DNA of 41,410 nucleotides from Hyphomicrobiaceae bacterium (GTDB lineage: Bacteria > Pseudomonadota > Alphaproteobacteria > Rhizobiales > Aestuariivirgaceae), in NCBI GenBank assembly GCA_900298995.1, contig OMIC01000009.1, positions 1 to 41,410 of the forward strand, in the 5' to 3' direction. Shown in pieces: positions 20,401 to 29,144 of this stretch. The stretch's first letter is position 1. Every line of letters begins with the position of its first letter. Under the pieces are notes generated by a model. It did no database searches and was not told the origin of the DNA. It worked only from the letters and a program-made list of their open reading frames with translations. Made by a program: the position numbers and the translations under genes.

Positions 20401-22299
20401 GTGGACGACGCAACCCGTGAACAACAGCCGGCCGGCGGCAGCGGCAGCCTGATGCGCCGCGCTGCCGAAGCGGCGGGCCTTGCGGCCTATCACTGGGACG
20501 TGGCGAGCGATGTCATCAACTGGTCCGCCAATGCCAGCGCCGTTCTCGGCTGCGACTGCACCGACCTCGCGACCGGCCGCCGCTTTGCCGAACGCCTCGA
20601 CCCCGGCAATCTCAGCAACCGCTATGACGCGGTGATGCAGGGCGATCAGGTGGATGGCGGCAATGGCGTTGGCTTCCGCATCGAATATCGCTTCCTGCCC
20701 GACGGCCGGAGAAACCGCGGCAGCCTGTGGCTTGAAGACCAGGGCCGCTGGCATGCCGGCCCGGATGGACGCCCGGCACGTGTGCTGGGAACCTTGCGCC
20801 GCATCGATGAGCGCCACATGCGCGACCAGCAGCTCAGCTATCTCGGCAATTGCGATCCGCTCACCGGCATGATGAACCGCGGCCGGATGATGGAAGCACT
20901 CGGCGGCGCCATGATGGCGTGTGAACGCGAGGGGTCGTCCTGCGCATTTCTCGTGGCGGCAATCAACAATCTCGCCGTGGTGAACGAAGCCTATGGATTC
21001 GAGGTTGCCGATGAGGTGATCGTCGCCGTGGGTCAGCGCCTCGGCCGCGTGGTGCGCGCCGGCGATGCGGTGGCGCGCTATTCCGGATCGAAATTCGGCC
21101 TGGTGCTGCATGATTGCACAGCCTCCGACCTGACCGTTGCGGCCGAGCGCTTCCTGCGCACGGCGCGTGAGACGGTGATCGATACGGCGCGGGGCCCGGT
21201 CTGGGCACTGCTTTCCATCGGCGCCGTGGTGCTGCCCCGCCATGCCAGCGACCCGAACACCGCCGTGGCACGCGCCGAGGAGGCGCTCACTGAAGCGCGC
21301 CGTCAACCCGCCGACGAAGTGGTGATCTACCAGCCTTCGCCACAGCGCCTCACACGGCGCAGCGGCAATGCACGCAATGCCACCGAAATCGTGCGGTGCC
21401 TGAAGGAGAAGCGGTTTCAGCTGGCATTCCAGCCGGTGGTTGACGCCGTCACCGGCACGCCCGTGTTCCACGAGGCGCTTCTGCGCATGACCGGCGAGGA
21501 TGGCCGCACGGTTGCCGCCGGACATCTGATTCCCATCGCCGAGACGCTGGGGCTCGTGCGCCTCATTGACCGCAACGTGGCTCATCTGGCCCTTGATGTT
21601 CTCGCCCGCTATCCCGCCGCACGCCTGTCGCTCAACATGTCTGGCGCCACCGCCACCGACCCGCGATGGTTTCCGGAAATCACGTCACTGCTGGCCGCAC
21701 AGGGTGAGCTTGCCCACCGCCTCACCATCGAGATCACCGAGACCGTAGCACTTGGCGATCTCACCCATACCATCCGCTTTGTGGAGGACCTGCGCGCGCT
21801 GGGCTGCCGGGTTGCAATCGACGATTTCGGCGCCGGCTACACCTCCTTCCGCAGCCTGCGGGCACTGCCCATCGAATTCCTGAAGCTCGACGGCACGTTC
21901 TGCCGCGATCTCGGCGGGAAGGGCGACAATCCCTATTACGTGCGGGCGCTGATCGACCTGGCGCGGAGCTTCGGCATCAAGACCGTCGCAGAGTGGGTGG
22001 AAACCGAGGAGGACGCCGCACGGCTGCGCGACTGGGGCATCGACTTGATGCAGGGAAGCCTGTTCGGCATGGCGGCCCTGACCCCGCCCTGGGCTCCCGG
22101 AGTGTCGCAGGAGGTGCCGCCACCGGCCAGTACCACGGTGGATGCCTTCGAGCACGACCTCGACGGTGAACTGGCAAAGCTGCGCCGCGCCATCCGCCTG
22201 CTGGACCAGGCCTTCGCGGCCCGTGCCGCGACGACTGCCCAGACGGAGCCCAGTCTTGCCGATCTGGTGAGTGAAACGGCCCAGCGCAGGGCCCGCTGA
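20401..22299 (+). CDS. Cyclic-di-GMP phosphodiesterase with PAS-like, degenerate GGDEF and EAL domains
   Basis: A 632-residue signalling protein starting at GTG. A PAS-like sensor fold (about residues 20-140) is suggested by YHWDVASDVINWSANASAVLG in pieces. The GGDEF domain (about 150-310) keeps DPLTGMMNR but the signature is SGSKF at 228-232, so cyclase activity is unlikely. The EAL domain (about 330-560) keeps all expected residues: E358 in HEALLRM, N412, E444/E447 in EITE, D474-D475 in AIDDFGAGYTS, K495 and D497 in KLDG, E534, and Q551 in MQGSLFG. It is therefore probably an active phosphodiesterase. No membrane segment is seen. The C-terminal 70 residues are an Ala/Arg-rich tail. It is probably transcribed from the 71-base gap after the GGT-family gene. 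Confidence 0.93.
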   Translation: MDDATREQQPAGGSGSLMRRAAEAAGLAAYHWDVASDVINWSANASAVLGCDCTDLATGRRFAERLDPGNLSNRYDAVMQGDQVDGGNGVGFRIEYRFLPDGRRNRGSLWLEDQGRWHAGPDGRPARVLGTLRRIDERHMRDQQLSYLGNCDPLTGMMNRGRMMEALGGAMMACEREGSSCAFLVAAINNLAVVNEAYGFEVADEVIVAVGQRLGRVVRAGDAVARYSGSKFGLVLHDCTASDLTVAAERFLRTARETVIDTARGPVWALLSIGAVVLPRHASDPNTAVARAEEALTEARRQPADEVVIYQPSPQRLTRRSGNARNATEIVRCLKEKRFQLAFQPVVDAVTGTPVFHEALLRMTGEDGRTVAAGHLIPIAETLGLVRLIDRNVAHLALDVLARYPAARLSLNMSGATATDPRWFPEITSLLAAQGELAHRLTIEITETVALGDLTHTIRFVEDLRALGCRVAIDDFGAGYTSFRSLRALPIEFLKLDGTFCRDLGGKGDNPYYVRALIDLARSFGIKTVAEWVETEEDAARLRDWGIDLMQGSLFGMAALTPPWAPGVSQEVPPPASTTVDAFEHDLDGELAKLRRAIRLLDQAFAARAATTAQTEPSLADLVSETAQRRAR

Positions 22300-22315
22300 G
22301 GGACCCGAGCGCGAT

Positions 22316-22909
22316 CTACTTGCCGGAGATGGTGTCGAGCTTCTGCTGCATGGCGGCCAGCTGGTCCTTGAGCGCCTGCAGGTCATCGCGCGGCGCGGTC
22401 TGCGGCCGGCCCGGCGCGGGCGCGCCCGGCACCGCCCCGGTCATGGCAGCGGCGAAGGGGTTGAAGGCCTTCATGGCGTCACTGAACCTGGCCATGTTGC
22501 GCTGCGCCTGATCCTGCATGGCCTTGAAGGCGTCACCGCCCCAGGCATCCATCATCTGCGACCGGAACTTCTCCTGCTCCTTGCCGAGATTTTCGAGGGA
22601 AAATTCAAGGAATCCAGGCACAAAAGCCTGCATCGAGTCGCCGTAGAAGCGGATCAGCTGACGCAGGAAATTGATCGGGAGAAGATTGGTGCCCTTGTTC
22701 TCTTCCTCGAAGATGATCTGGGTCAGGACGGAGCGGGTGATTTCCTCGCCGGACTTGGCGTCATAGACCACAAAGTCGATGCCGGACTTGACCATGGACG
22801 ACAGGTCGTCGAGCGTCACATAGGTGCTGGTGGAGGTGTTGTAGAGACGCCGGTTGGCGTATTTCTTGATGACCACGGCGCTTTGCGGCGCTGCTTTTTC
22901 TTCGCTCAC
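22316..22909 (-). CDS. phaR: Polyhydroxyalkanoate synthesis repressor PhaR
   Basis: PhaR binds both DNA and polyhydroxyalkanoate granules and represses phasin and related genes until polymer accumulates. The protein has 197 residues when started at the GTG at 22907-22909. The N-terminal DNA-binding domain reads IKKYANRRLYNTSTSTYVTL, its diagnostic signature, followed by the accumulation-regulator domain FEEENKGTNLLPINFLRQLI. The C-terminus is Ala/Pro-rich ending in a short coiled coil. A GGGAGAGAT ribosome-binding region supports the GTG; the frame open to 23095 adds non-conserved residues. Divergent from phaAB. Confidence 0.95.
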   Translation of the reverse strand: MSEEKAAPQSAVVIKKYANRRLYNTSTSTYVTLDDLSSMVKSGIDFVVYDAKSGEEITRSVLTQIIFEEENKGTNLLPINFLRQLIRFYGDSMQAFVPGFLEFSLENLGKEQEKFRSQMMDAWGGDAFKAMQDQAQRNMARFSDAMKAFNPFAAAMTGAVPGAPAPGRPQTAPRDDLQALKDQLAAMQQKLDTISGK

Positions 22910-22987
22910 CGGATCTCTCCCTGTTCCGCCCGAACCCCCGCCTTTACAAAGCATTTCAGCGGTTTCCGGGCCTGAAACCTTGCGCTC

Positions 22988-23058
22988 CGCACTGCACAAT
23001 TGCAAGCGCAAAAAAATTTTGGCACTGCCGCATTCACGACCTATGTCGCATTGCACAA
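22988..23058. repeat. Direct repeat CGCAYTGCACAA between phaR and phaA
   Basis: CGCACTGCACAA at 22988-22999 recurs as CGCATTGCACAA at 23047-23058, 11 of 12 bases identical and 59 bases apart. PhaR proteins are reported to prefer TGC-rich DNA, so these are candidate PhaR operators. The second copy includes TTGCAC at 23051-23056, which could serve as a phaA -35 box. Confidence 0.5.
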
Positions 23059-23109
23059 AAGATGTTATGAGGAGCATAAGCTGTTCAGCATCCAATCAGG
23101 GAGTTCGTC

Positions 23110-24294
23110 ATGGCCGGTTCTGAAAACGCGGTTGTCATCGTCTCGGCGGCAAGAACGCCGGTGGGGTCCTTCAACGGAACGCTGTCCAGCGTTCCCGCAT
23201 CCTATCTCGGCACCGTCGCGCTGAAGGCGGCGCTGGCACGCGCCGGGCTTGAAGGCGCGCAGGTGGACGAGGTCATCCTCGGCCAGATCCTGACGGCAGG
23301 CCAGGGTCAGAACCCCGCCCGCCAGGCAGCGATCCACGCCGGCATTCCCAATGAAAGCCCGGCCTGGGGCATGAACCAGCTGTGCGGCTCGGGACTGCGG
23401 GCCGTGGCGCTCGGGATGCAGCAGATCGCATCCGGCGACGCGCGGATCGTGGCGGCGGGCGGTCAGGAGAGCATGAGCAAGGCCCCGCATGTGGCCCATC
23501 TGCGCGAGGGCGTGAAGATGGGTGACTGGGCGATGATCGACACGATGATCAAGGACGGGCTGTGGGACGCCTTCCACGGCTATCACATGGGCACCACCGC
23601 AGAGAACGTTGCCCGGCAATGGCAGATCACCCGCGAGATGCAGGACGACTTCGCCGTGAAGAGCCAGAACAAGGCCGAGGCCGCCCAGGCTGCCGGCAAG
23701 TTCAGGGACGAGATCGCGCCGGTGACGATTTCCACCCGCAAGGGTGACGTCACGGTTGATGCCGACGAATACATCAAGAAGGGCGTCACGCTGGACAGCG
23801 TCACCAAGCTCAAGCCCGCCTTCGCGAAGGACGGCTCGGTGACGGCAGCCAACGCCTCAGGGATCAATGATGGCGCGGCGGTGGTGGTGCTGATGAGCGA
23901 GAAGGAGGCCGAGAAGCGTGGCCTCACGCCGATGGCCCGCATCGCCTCCTGGGCGAGCGTCGGCGTCGATCCGGCGATCATGGGTTCAGGCCCCATCCCC
24001 GCCTCGCGCGCCGCGCTCAAGAAGGCGGGCTGGAAGGTCGAGGACCTCGAACTGGTTGAAGCCAATGAGGCTTTCGCAGCACAGGCCTGCGCGGTCAACA
24101 AGGACATGGGCTGGAACCCGGACATCGTCAACGTCAATGGTGGCGCCATCGCCATCGGACATCCGATCGGCGCCTCTGGCGCGCGCGTGCTCAACACGCT
24201 GCTGTTCGAGATGGGCCGCCGCAAGGCGAAGAAAGGCCTGGCCACGCTGTGCATCGGCGGCGGCATGGGCGTTGCCATGTGCGTCGAACGCTAA
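23110..24294 (+). CDS. phaA: Acetyl-CoA C-acetyltransferase (beta-ketothiolase)
   Basis: This 394-residue thiolase condenses two acetyl-CoA to acetoacetyl-CoA, the first step of polyhydroxybutyrate synthesis. The nucleophile is C92 in [11 protein letters not shown]351 in [13 protein letters not shown] and C381 in [12 protein letters not shown] complete the active site, with NEAFAAQ also conserved. A GGGAG ribosome-binding site stands 8 bases before the ATG. It is followed 27 bases later by phaB and is divergent from phaR, which makes a polymer-related role more likely than fatty-acid breakdown. The synthase gene phaC is not in this window. Confidence 0.96.
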   Translation: MAGSENAVVIVSAARTPVGSFNGTLSSVPASYLGTVALKAALARAGLEGAQVDEVILGQILTAGQGQNPARQAAIHAGIPNESPAWGMNQLCGSGLRAVALGMQQIASGDARIVAAGGQESMSKAPHVAHLREGVKMGDWAMIDTMIKDGLWDAFHGYHMGTTAENVARQWQITREMQDDFAVKSQNKAEAAQAAGKFRDEIAPVTISTRKGDVTVDADEYIKKGVTLDSVTKLKPAFAKDGSVTAANASGINDGAAVVVLMSEKEAEKRGLTPMARIASWASVGVDPAIMGSGPIPASRAALKKAGWKVEDLELVEANEAFAAQACAVNKDMGWNPDIVNVNGGAIAIGHPIGASGARVLNTLLFEMGRRKAKKGLATLCIGGGMGVAMCVER

Positions 24295-24321
24295 CTCATT
24301 TCCAGGAAGGAACATACTCAG

Positions 24322-25047
24322 ATGGGACGCGTAGCAGTTGTAACCGGCGGCAGCCGGGGCATCGGGGCCGCAATATCGAAGGCCCTCAAGGCCGCAGGCT
24401 ACAAGGTTGCCGCCAACTATGCCGGCAATGACGAGGCCGCCACGAAGTTCAAGGCCGAGACGGGCATTCCCGTCTACAAGTGGGATGTGTCGAATTACGA
24501 AGCCTGCGCGGCGGGCCTCAAGCAGGTCGAGGCCGATCTGGGCCCGGTCGAGGTGCTGGTCAACAATGCCGGCATCACGCGCGACGCGATGTTCCACAAG
24601 ATGACCCCGCAGCAGTGGAACGAGGTCATCAACACCAACCTCAACTCGCTGTTCAACATGACGCAGCCCATCTGGGGCGGCATGCGCGACCGCAGCTTCG
24701 GTCGGGTGATCTGCATCTCCTCGATCAACGGCCAGAAGGGCCAGATGGGCCAGGCCAATTATTCCGCCGCCAAGGCAGGCGACATCGGCTTCGTCAAGGC
24801 ACTGGCGCAGGAAGGCGCGGCCAAGGGCATCACCGTGAATGCCATCTGCCCGGGCTATATCGCCACTGAAATGGTCAAGGCCATTGCCCAGGACGTGCTC
24901 GAAAAGCGCATCCTGCCGCTCATTCCGGTGGGCCGTCTGGGCGAGCCGGAGGAAATCGCGCGCGCCGTCGTGTTCCTTGCCTCCGACGAGGCGGGCTTCA
25001 TCACCGGTTCAACGCTGTCGGCCAATGGTGGCCAGTACATGATGTGA
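24322..25047 (+). CDS. phaB: Acetoacetyl-CoA reductase
   Basis: A 241-residue short-chain dehydrogenase that reduces acetoacetyl-CoA to (R)-3-hydroxybutyryl-CoA, the monomer for polyhydroxybutyrate. The nucleotide-binding motif is VVTGGSRGIGAAISKALKAA, followed by LVNNAGITRDAMFHKM, the catalytic serine in ICISSINGQKGQ, and Tyr/Lys in NYSAAKAG. The C-terminal FITGSTLSANGGQYMM is typical of PhaB rather than FabG. It is preceded by an AGGAAGG-type ribosome-binding region and followed by a terminator. Confidence 0.95.
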   Translation: MGRVAVVTGGSRGIGAAISKALKAAGYKVAANYAGNDEAATKFKAETGIPVYKWDVSNYEACAAGLKQVEADLGPVEVLVNNAGITRDAMFHKMTPQQWNEVINTNLNSLFNMTQPIWGGMRDRSFGRVICISSINGQKGQMGQANYSAAKAGDIGFVKALAQEGAAKGITVNAICPGYIATEMVKAIAQDVLEKRILPLIPVGRLGEPEEIARAVVFLASDEAGFITGSTLSANGGQYMM

Positions 25048-25074
25048 TGCCCAAACCGGGCGCACCCGCGCCTT

Positions 25075-25108
25075 GCGAAGCCCGCGCTTGACGCGGGCTT
25101 CGCGTTTC
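25075..25108 (+). terminator. phaB: Terminator after phaB
   Basis: A perfect 12-base-pair inverted repeat (25075-25086 with 25092-25103, loop CTTGA) is followed by GTTTCT. The T-run is short. It separates the pha genes from ccmA, which starts 14 bases further on. Confidence 0.75.
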
Positions 25109-25121
25109 TGGAACAAGGGGC

Positions 25122-25721
25122 ATGGAACTTCATGCGACAGGCCTCAGCTGCGAGCGGGGCGGCCGGACGGTCGTCCGCGACGTGGCCTTCACGCTGCGCG
25201 CTGGAGAACTGCTGCAACTGACCGGCCCCAACGGATCGGGGAAGTCATCACTGCTGCGCCTGATCGCCGGGCTGAACAGCGCGGCCTCGGGGAAGCTGTC
25301 GCTCGCAGGCGGTTCGGAGGGCCTGTCGATTGCGCAGCAGGCGCATCTCATCGCCCATCAGGAGGCGGTGAAAGGCGCGCTGAGCGTGCGCGAAAACCTC
25401 GATTTCTGGCGTGACTTTCTGGGCGGGGGTGATGTTGCCGTCGCACTCGAGGCCTTCGGCCTGACGCGGCTTGCGGACTATGCGGCAGGCCTGCTCTCGG
25501 CCGGGCAGAAGCGGCGGCTGGCGCTGGCGAGGCTGGTGCTGACACCGCGGCCCCTGTGGCTGCTCGACGAGCCGACGGTCGGGCTCGACAGCGCGTCTCT
25601 GGTCCGCTTCGTGGACGTGATGGACCATCACCTCGCGAGCGGCGGCATGATCATCGCCGCCACCCATGTGCCGCTGGGACGCGAGGCCGATCACCGCCTC
25701 GAACTGGCAGGCGCGTCATGA
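25122..25721 (+). CDS. ccmA: Haem exporter ATP-binding subunit CcmA
   Basis: The ATPase of the CcmABCD complex used in system I cytochrome c maturation, where it drives release of holo-CcmE. At 199 residues it is normal. Walker A is TGPNGSGKSSLLRLIAGL, the ABC signature is the variant LLSAGQKRRLALARL, and Walker B is LWLLDEPTVGLDS. The start ATG at 25122 lies just after the phaB terminator. The stop overlaps ccmB by 4 bases. Confidence 0.95.
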   Translation: MELHATGLSCERGGRTVVRDVAFTLRAGELLQLTGPNGSGKSSLLRLIAGLNSAASGKLSLAGGSEGLSIAQQAHLIAHQEAVKGALSVRENLDFWRDFLGGGDVAVALEAFGLTRLADYAAGLLSAGQKRRLALARLVLTPRPLWLLDEPTVGLDSASLVRFVDVMDHHLASGGMIIAATHVPLGREADHRLELAGAS

Positions 25722-26383
25722 GCCTGATCCTTGCCCTGATCCGGCGTGATCTGATGCTCAGCATCCGCCAGGGCGGCGGAGCTGGCACGGCCCTCGGCTT
25801 CTTCCTGACCGTGGTGGTGCTGCTGCCCATCGGCATTGGACCCGATCAGGCCTTGCTGGCGCGCATCGCGCCGGGCGCGCTGTGGATTGCCCTGCTTCTG
25901 TCGGTGCTGCTCTCAGCCGACCGCATCTTCCAGCAGGATTATGAGGATGGCTCGCTCGACATCATGACCATGGGTCCGGTGCCCTTCGAGATGGTGGCGC
26001 TCGCCAAGGCCGTGGCCCACTGGCTTTCGACAAGTCTGCCGCTGGCAATTGCCGCACCCATCCTCGGCTTTCTCGTGAACCTCGAGGCCGCCGCGGTTCT
26101 GCCACTGACGCTCGCCATGGCGCTGGGATCGATCGCACTTTCGTTTCTGGCCTCGATCGGCGCTGCGGTGACCGTCGGGCTGCGGCGTGGGGGACTGCTC
26201 GTCTCCGTTCTGGTGCTGCCGCTCTATGTGCCGGTGCTGATCTTCGGCCTGTCGGCCAGCGATCCGGGCGCAGCACCCGGCCTCACCTTCGCCGCGCTGC
26301 TGATCCTGGCGGCGATCGCGCTGGTGAGCCTTGTCCTCAGCCCGCTGGCTGCGGCTGCGGCACTGAGGGCCTATCTCAGGTGA
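25718..26383 (+). CDS. ccmB: Haem exporter membrane subunit CcmB
   Basis: A 221-residue integral membrane partner of CcmA with about six hydrophobic segments. It begins MSLILALIRRDLMLSIRQGG, and contains DRIFQQDYEDGSLDIM and LPLYVPVLIFG, both typical of CcmB. The ATG overlaps the ccmA stop (ATGA), and this start gives the family's usual length; the same frame is open further upstream only as a shadow of ccmA. ccmC follows after 18 bases. Confidence 0.95.
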   Translation: MSLILALIRRDLMLSIRQGGGAGTALGFFLTVVVLLPIGIGPDQALLARIAPGALWIALLLSVLLSADRIFQQDYEDGSLDIMTMGPVPFEMVALAKAVAHWLSTSLPLAIAAPILGFLVNLEAAAVLPLTLAMALGSIALSFLASIGAAVTVGLRRGGLLVSVLVLPLYVPVLIFGLSASDPGAAPGLTFAALLILAAIALVSLVLSPLAAAAALRAYLR

Positions 26384-26401
26384 CGCGGCTGATCTAGAAC
26401 C

Positions 26402-27130
26402 ATGACCATGCAGTATCTCGCCAATCCCACCCGCTTCCTGAGGCTTGCCAATGCGCTGTTGCCCTATCTCTGGGCTTTGACCGCCGGCCTGCTGGTCATC
26501 GGGCTGTATGGGGCATTGGTCAGCTCGCCGCCCGACTACCAGCAGGGCGAGACAGTGCGCATCATGTATGTGCATGTGCCGGCCGCCTGGATGGCACTGT
26601 TCGTTTATTCGGTGATGGCGCTGGCCAGCGCCGTGGCGCTGATCTTCCGCCATCCGCTGGCCGACGTGGCCGCCAAGACGGCCGCCCCCCTCGGCGCGGC
26701 CTTCTGCTTCCTGGCGCTGGCGACCGGCTCGTTGTGGGGCAAGCCCATGTGGGGCGCCTGGTGGGTGTGGGATGCGCGGCTCGCCTCGATGTTCGTGCTG
26801 ATGCTGCTCTATCTGGGCTATATGGCGATCTGGGCCGCCATCGAGGAGCCGCACCGTGCCGCCATGGTGGCGCGCATCGTGGCGCTTGTGGGCTTCATCA
26901 ATGTGCCCATCGTCAAGTTCTCGGTGGACTGGTGGAATTCATTGCACCAGCCGGCCAGCGTCTTCCGGATGGACGGACCGACCATTGCCGCGCCCATGCT
27001 GTGGCCGCTTCTGGTGATGGGGCTTGCCTACACCTTCCTGTTCCTGTCGCTGCATCTGGTGGCGATGCGTGCCGAGATCGCCGCACGCAAGATCCGCCAG
27101 ATCCAGATTGCCGAGATCGGAGAGCGCTGA
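26402..27130 (+). CDS. ccmC: Haem-handling protein CcmC
   Basis: CcmC loads haem onto the chaperone CcmE at the periplasmic face. The 242-residue protein has six predicted membrane segments and the tryptophan-rich motif WGAWWVWDARLASMFVL. The two haem-ligand histidines fit MYVHVPAAWMALF and WWNSLHQPASV. Its stop shares one base with the ccmD start (TGATG). Confidence 0.96.
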   Translation: MTMQYLANPTRFLRLANALLPYLWALTAGLLVIGLYGALVSSPPDYQQGETVRIMYVHVPAAWMALFVYSVMALASAVALIFRHPLADVAAKTAAPLGAAFCFLALATGSLWGKPMWGAWWVWDARLASMFVLMLLYLGYMAIWAAIEEPHRAAMVARIVALVGFINVPIVKFSVDWWNSLHQPASVFRMDGPTIAAPMLWPLLVMGLAYTFLFLSLHLVAMRAEIAARKIRQIQIAEIGER

Positions 27131-27288
27131 TGGACTTCGCTGCCGCGCATGCAGGCTTCGTGATCGCCGCCTATGGCTTGAGCCTCGTGGTTCTGGGTGG
27201 CCTTTCGGCACACATCCTGCTGCGCGACCGCCGGTTGCGCGCGGCAGCCCGGCGGCTCGACGGCGAGCGCGGGGACACACGCGCATGA
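27130..27288 (+). CDS. ccmD: Haem exporter protein CcmD
   Basis: A 52-residue single-pass membrane protein that helps CcmABC release holo-CcmE. It reads MDFAAAHAGFVIAAYGLSLV, a hydrophobic helix through about residue 30, then the Arg-rich tail RDRRLRAAARRLDGERG. This is the standard CcmD plan. It overlaps ccmC by one base and ccmG by four, so its small size and position are both as expected. Confidence 0.93.
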   Translation: MDFAAAHAGFVIAAYGLSLVVLGGLSAHILLRDRRLRAAARRLDGERGDTRA

Positions 27289-27848
27289 CCAGGCGCACCC
27301 TGCTGGTGCTGATCCCGGTCCTGGCCTTCGCAGGACTGGCGCTGCTGTTCTGGAAGGGACTCTCGGGCAAACCGTCTGAGATTCCCTCTGCGCTGATCAA
27401 CAAGCCGGTTCCGGATTTCACGCTGCAGGCCGTTCCCGGGCTTACGGTTCCCGGCTTCACGAGCGAGAGCCTCAGGACGGGCAAGGTGACAGTGGTCAAT
27501 GTATGGGCATCCTGGTGCGCGCCCTGCCGGGTGGAACACCCGCTGCTCACCGAACTGGCGAAGACGCCGGACATCCAGCTCTTTGGCATGAACTACAAGG
27601 ATGAACCGGAGAATGCCGTGCGCTTCCTCACCACGCTGGGCCAGCCCTTTGCGGCGGTGGGCATGGACCGTGACGGGCGCGCCGCGCTCGACTGGGGCGT
27701 GTACGGGGTACCGGAGACCTTCGTCGTCGATGGCCAGGGGCTGATCCGCTACAAGCACATCGGGCCGCTGACGCCAGAGGCCATTGCCGGAGATCTGTTC
27801 AGGGAGATCGAAAAGGCCAGGATGCCCCTCCCTGCCCCCGCACCCTGA
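27285..27848 (+). CDS. ccmG: Thiol:disulphide interchange protein CcmG/DsbE
   Basis: A membrane-tethered thioredoxin-like protein of 187 residues that reduces the haem-binding cysteines of apocytochrome c. Residues 1-25 form the membrane anchor; the thioredoxin domain follows with the active site VWASWCAPCRVEHPLL, and the family's YGVPETFVVDGQG with its cis-proline. The ATG overlaps the ccmD stop (ATGA). The longer open frame upstream is a shadow of ccmC/ccmD. ccmE, ccmF and ccmH are not in this cluster and must lie elsewhere. Confidence 0.95.
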   Translation: MTRRTLLVLIPVLAFAGLALLFWKGLSGKPSEIPSALINKPVPDFTLQAVPGLTVPGFTSESLRTGKVTVVNVWASWCAPCRVEHPLLTELAKTPDIQLFGMNYKDEPENAVRFLTTLGQPFAAVGMDRDGRAALDWGVYGVPETFVVDGQGLIRYKHIGPLTPEAIAGDLFREIEKARMPLPAPAP

Positions 27849-27863
27849 CGGGTGCACCAAGGC

Positions 27864-28364
27864 TCAGGACCGGCGGCGGGTCTTGATCTTGCGGGCAGGC
27901 TTGGCGGGTTCCTTGTCCTCGATGCGGTCCATCTCGGCGGCCAGAACGGCAAGATTGTCGATGAAGGATTTGCGGTCGGACGCGGCGATATGGGAGAGGA
28001 GCTGCTTGTCGACCTCCTCGGCGCCCGGCTGGGCCGTCTTCAGCATCTTCTTGCCCACCGCCGTGATACGGATCGAATTGGTGCGGCCGTCATCGCGTGT
28101 GCGCTTGCGCTGCAGATAGCCCTGGGCCAGAAGCCGCGCCACCAGATCGGCGAGGGTGGAGCGGTCGATGCCGGTGAGCTTCACGAGTTCGGTCTGGCTC
28201 TTGCCATCATTAGCATCGACGGCCAGCAGCACCGTGAACTGACGATGCGTCAGTCCGGACTTGCCGACTTCACCCATGTAGATGAGACTGGAATACTGCG
28301 CCGCCCGTTTCAACAGGTGGGATGGTGAACGCGAGAACTGCTTCACATCCTTCGTTGTCGTCAT
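27864..28364 (-). CDS. MarR-family transcriptional regulator
   Basis: A 166-residue winged-helix regulator. The core runs from about residue 35: GLTHRQFTVLLAVDANDGKS, the recognition helix DRSTLADLVARLLAQGYLQR, and the wing RTRDDGRTNSIRITAVGKK. The C-terminus is a basic Lys/Arg tail (ARKIKTRRRS). Target and ligand are unknown. It converges with ccmG (15-base gap) and is divergent from the Nudix gene, so the 238-base region between them may contain its operator, though I found no clear palindrome. Confidence 0.92.
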   Translation of the reverse strand: MTTTKDVKQFSRSPSHLLKRAAQYSSLIYMGEVGKSGLTHRQFTVLLAVDANDGKSQTELVKLTGIDRSTLADLVARLLAQGYLQRKRTRDDGRTNSIRITAVGKKMLKTAQPGAEEVDKQLLSHIAASDRKSFIDNLAVLAAEMDRIEDKEPAKPARKIKTRRRS

Positions 28365-28602
28365 ACGCCCCTTCTCCTGTCCGCATGCCGGCTTGTTCCG
28401 GTGCCGGCTTCTGCGAAATCTCCCGGATCATTTCCGACCCGCCTCTGCCTGTCAGCGCGAGGACCGCCCCGAACGAAGCCGCGAAGACCTAGCGGCTCGG
28501 GTTTTGCGCTGCAAGCAAAAAACGGTGGAAGAAACCGTGGATGTCCCTTAACCCGGAGTGAATAAAGATGATCCGCATACAGATTTCAACACTTGACAAG
28601 CG

Positions 28603-29142
28603 ATGAACACTGAGACTCAGAAGCCCGCCTTCAGGCGGCAAATCCCGGCGGGCGACACGCATGAACGCGATGTCTGCTCCAGCTGCGGCTTCATCAATTA
28701 TGTCAACCCCAAGATCGTGACGGGCGCCATCGTGCGTCACGAGGGCAAGCTGCTTCTATGTCGGCGGGCCATCGAACCGCGCATCGGTTTCTGGACCTTG
28801 CCAGCTGGCTTCATGGAACTGGGCGAAACCGCGGAGCAGGCAGCGATACGCGAGGCGCGCGAAGAGGCCAATGCCGAGATCATCATCGACAGGCTGCTTG
28901 CCGTCTACACCATTCCTCGCATCGCGCAGGTTCAGATCATGTATCTGGCGCGGCTGGCGGCTCCCGCGATCTCGGCAGGACCCGAAAGCCTCGAGGTGAT
29001 GCTCGCGGAATGGGACGAGATCCCGTGGAATGATCTTGCCTTTCCCTCGGTGCGCTGGGCACTTGAGCAGTATCGGAGCATCGAGGGGATTGCCGACTTT
29101 CCGCCCTTCACAAACCCGCCCGGCCAACTGGGCGAGCGCTGA
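28603..29142 (+). CDS. Nudix hydrolase with a partial zinc-ribbon start
   Basis: A 179-residue Nudix enzyme. The N-terminus has one CxxC pair in RDVCSSCGFINYVNPK, as in NADH-pyrophosphatase-like Nudix proteins with a shortened zinc ribbon. The Nudix box is GFMELGETAEQAAIREAREEANAEI in two overlapping parts, with the key REAREE intact. The substrate is unknown; nucleotide-sugar or dinucleotide pyrophosphates are plausible. It converges on yciB with only 2 bases between stops, with no terminator there. Confidence 0.9.
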   Translation: MNTETQKPAFRRQIPAGDTHERDVCSSCGFINYVNPKIVTGAIVRHEGKLLLCRRAIEPRIGFWTLPAGFMELGETAEQAAIREAREEANAEIIIDRLLAVYTIPRIAQVQIMYLARLAAPAISAGPESLEVMLAEWDEIPWNDLAFPSVRWALEQYRSIEGIADFPPFTNPPGQLGER

Positions 29143-29144
29143 GA

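Noticed and set aside
28547-28561. TTAA-N7-TGAA resembling a CtrA site before the Nudix gene
   Set aside because: It has one mismatch and no cell-cycle context, and such near-matches are expected by chance.
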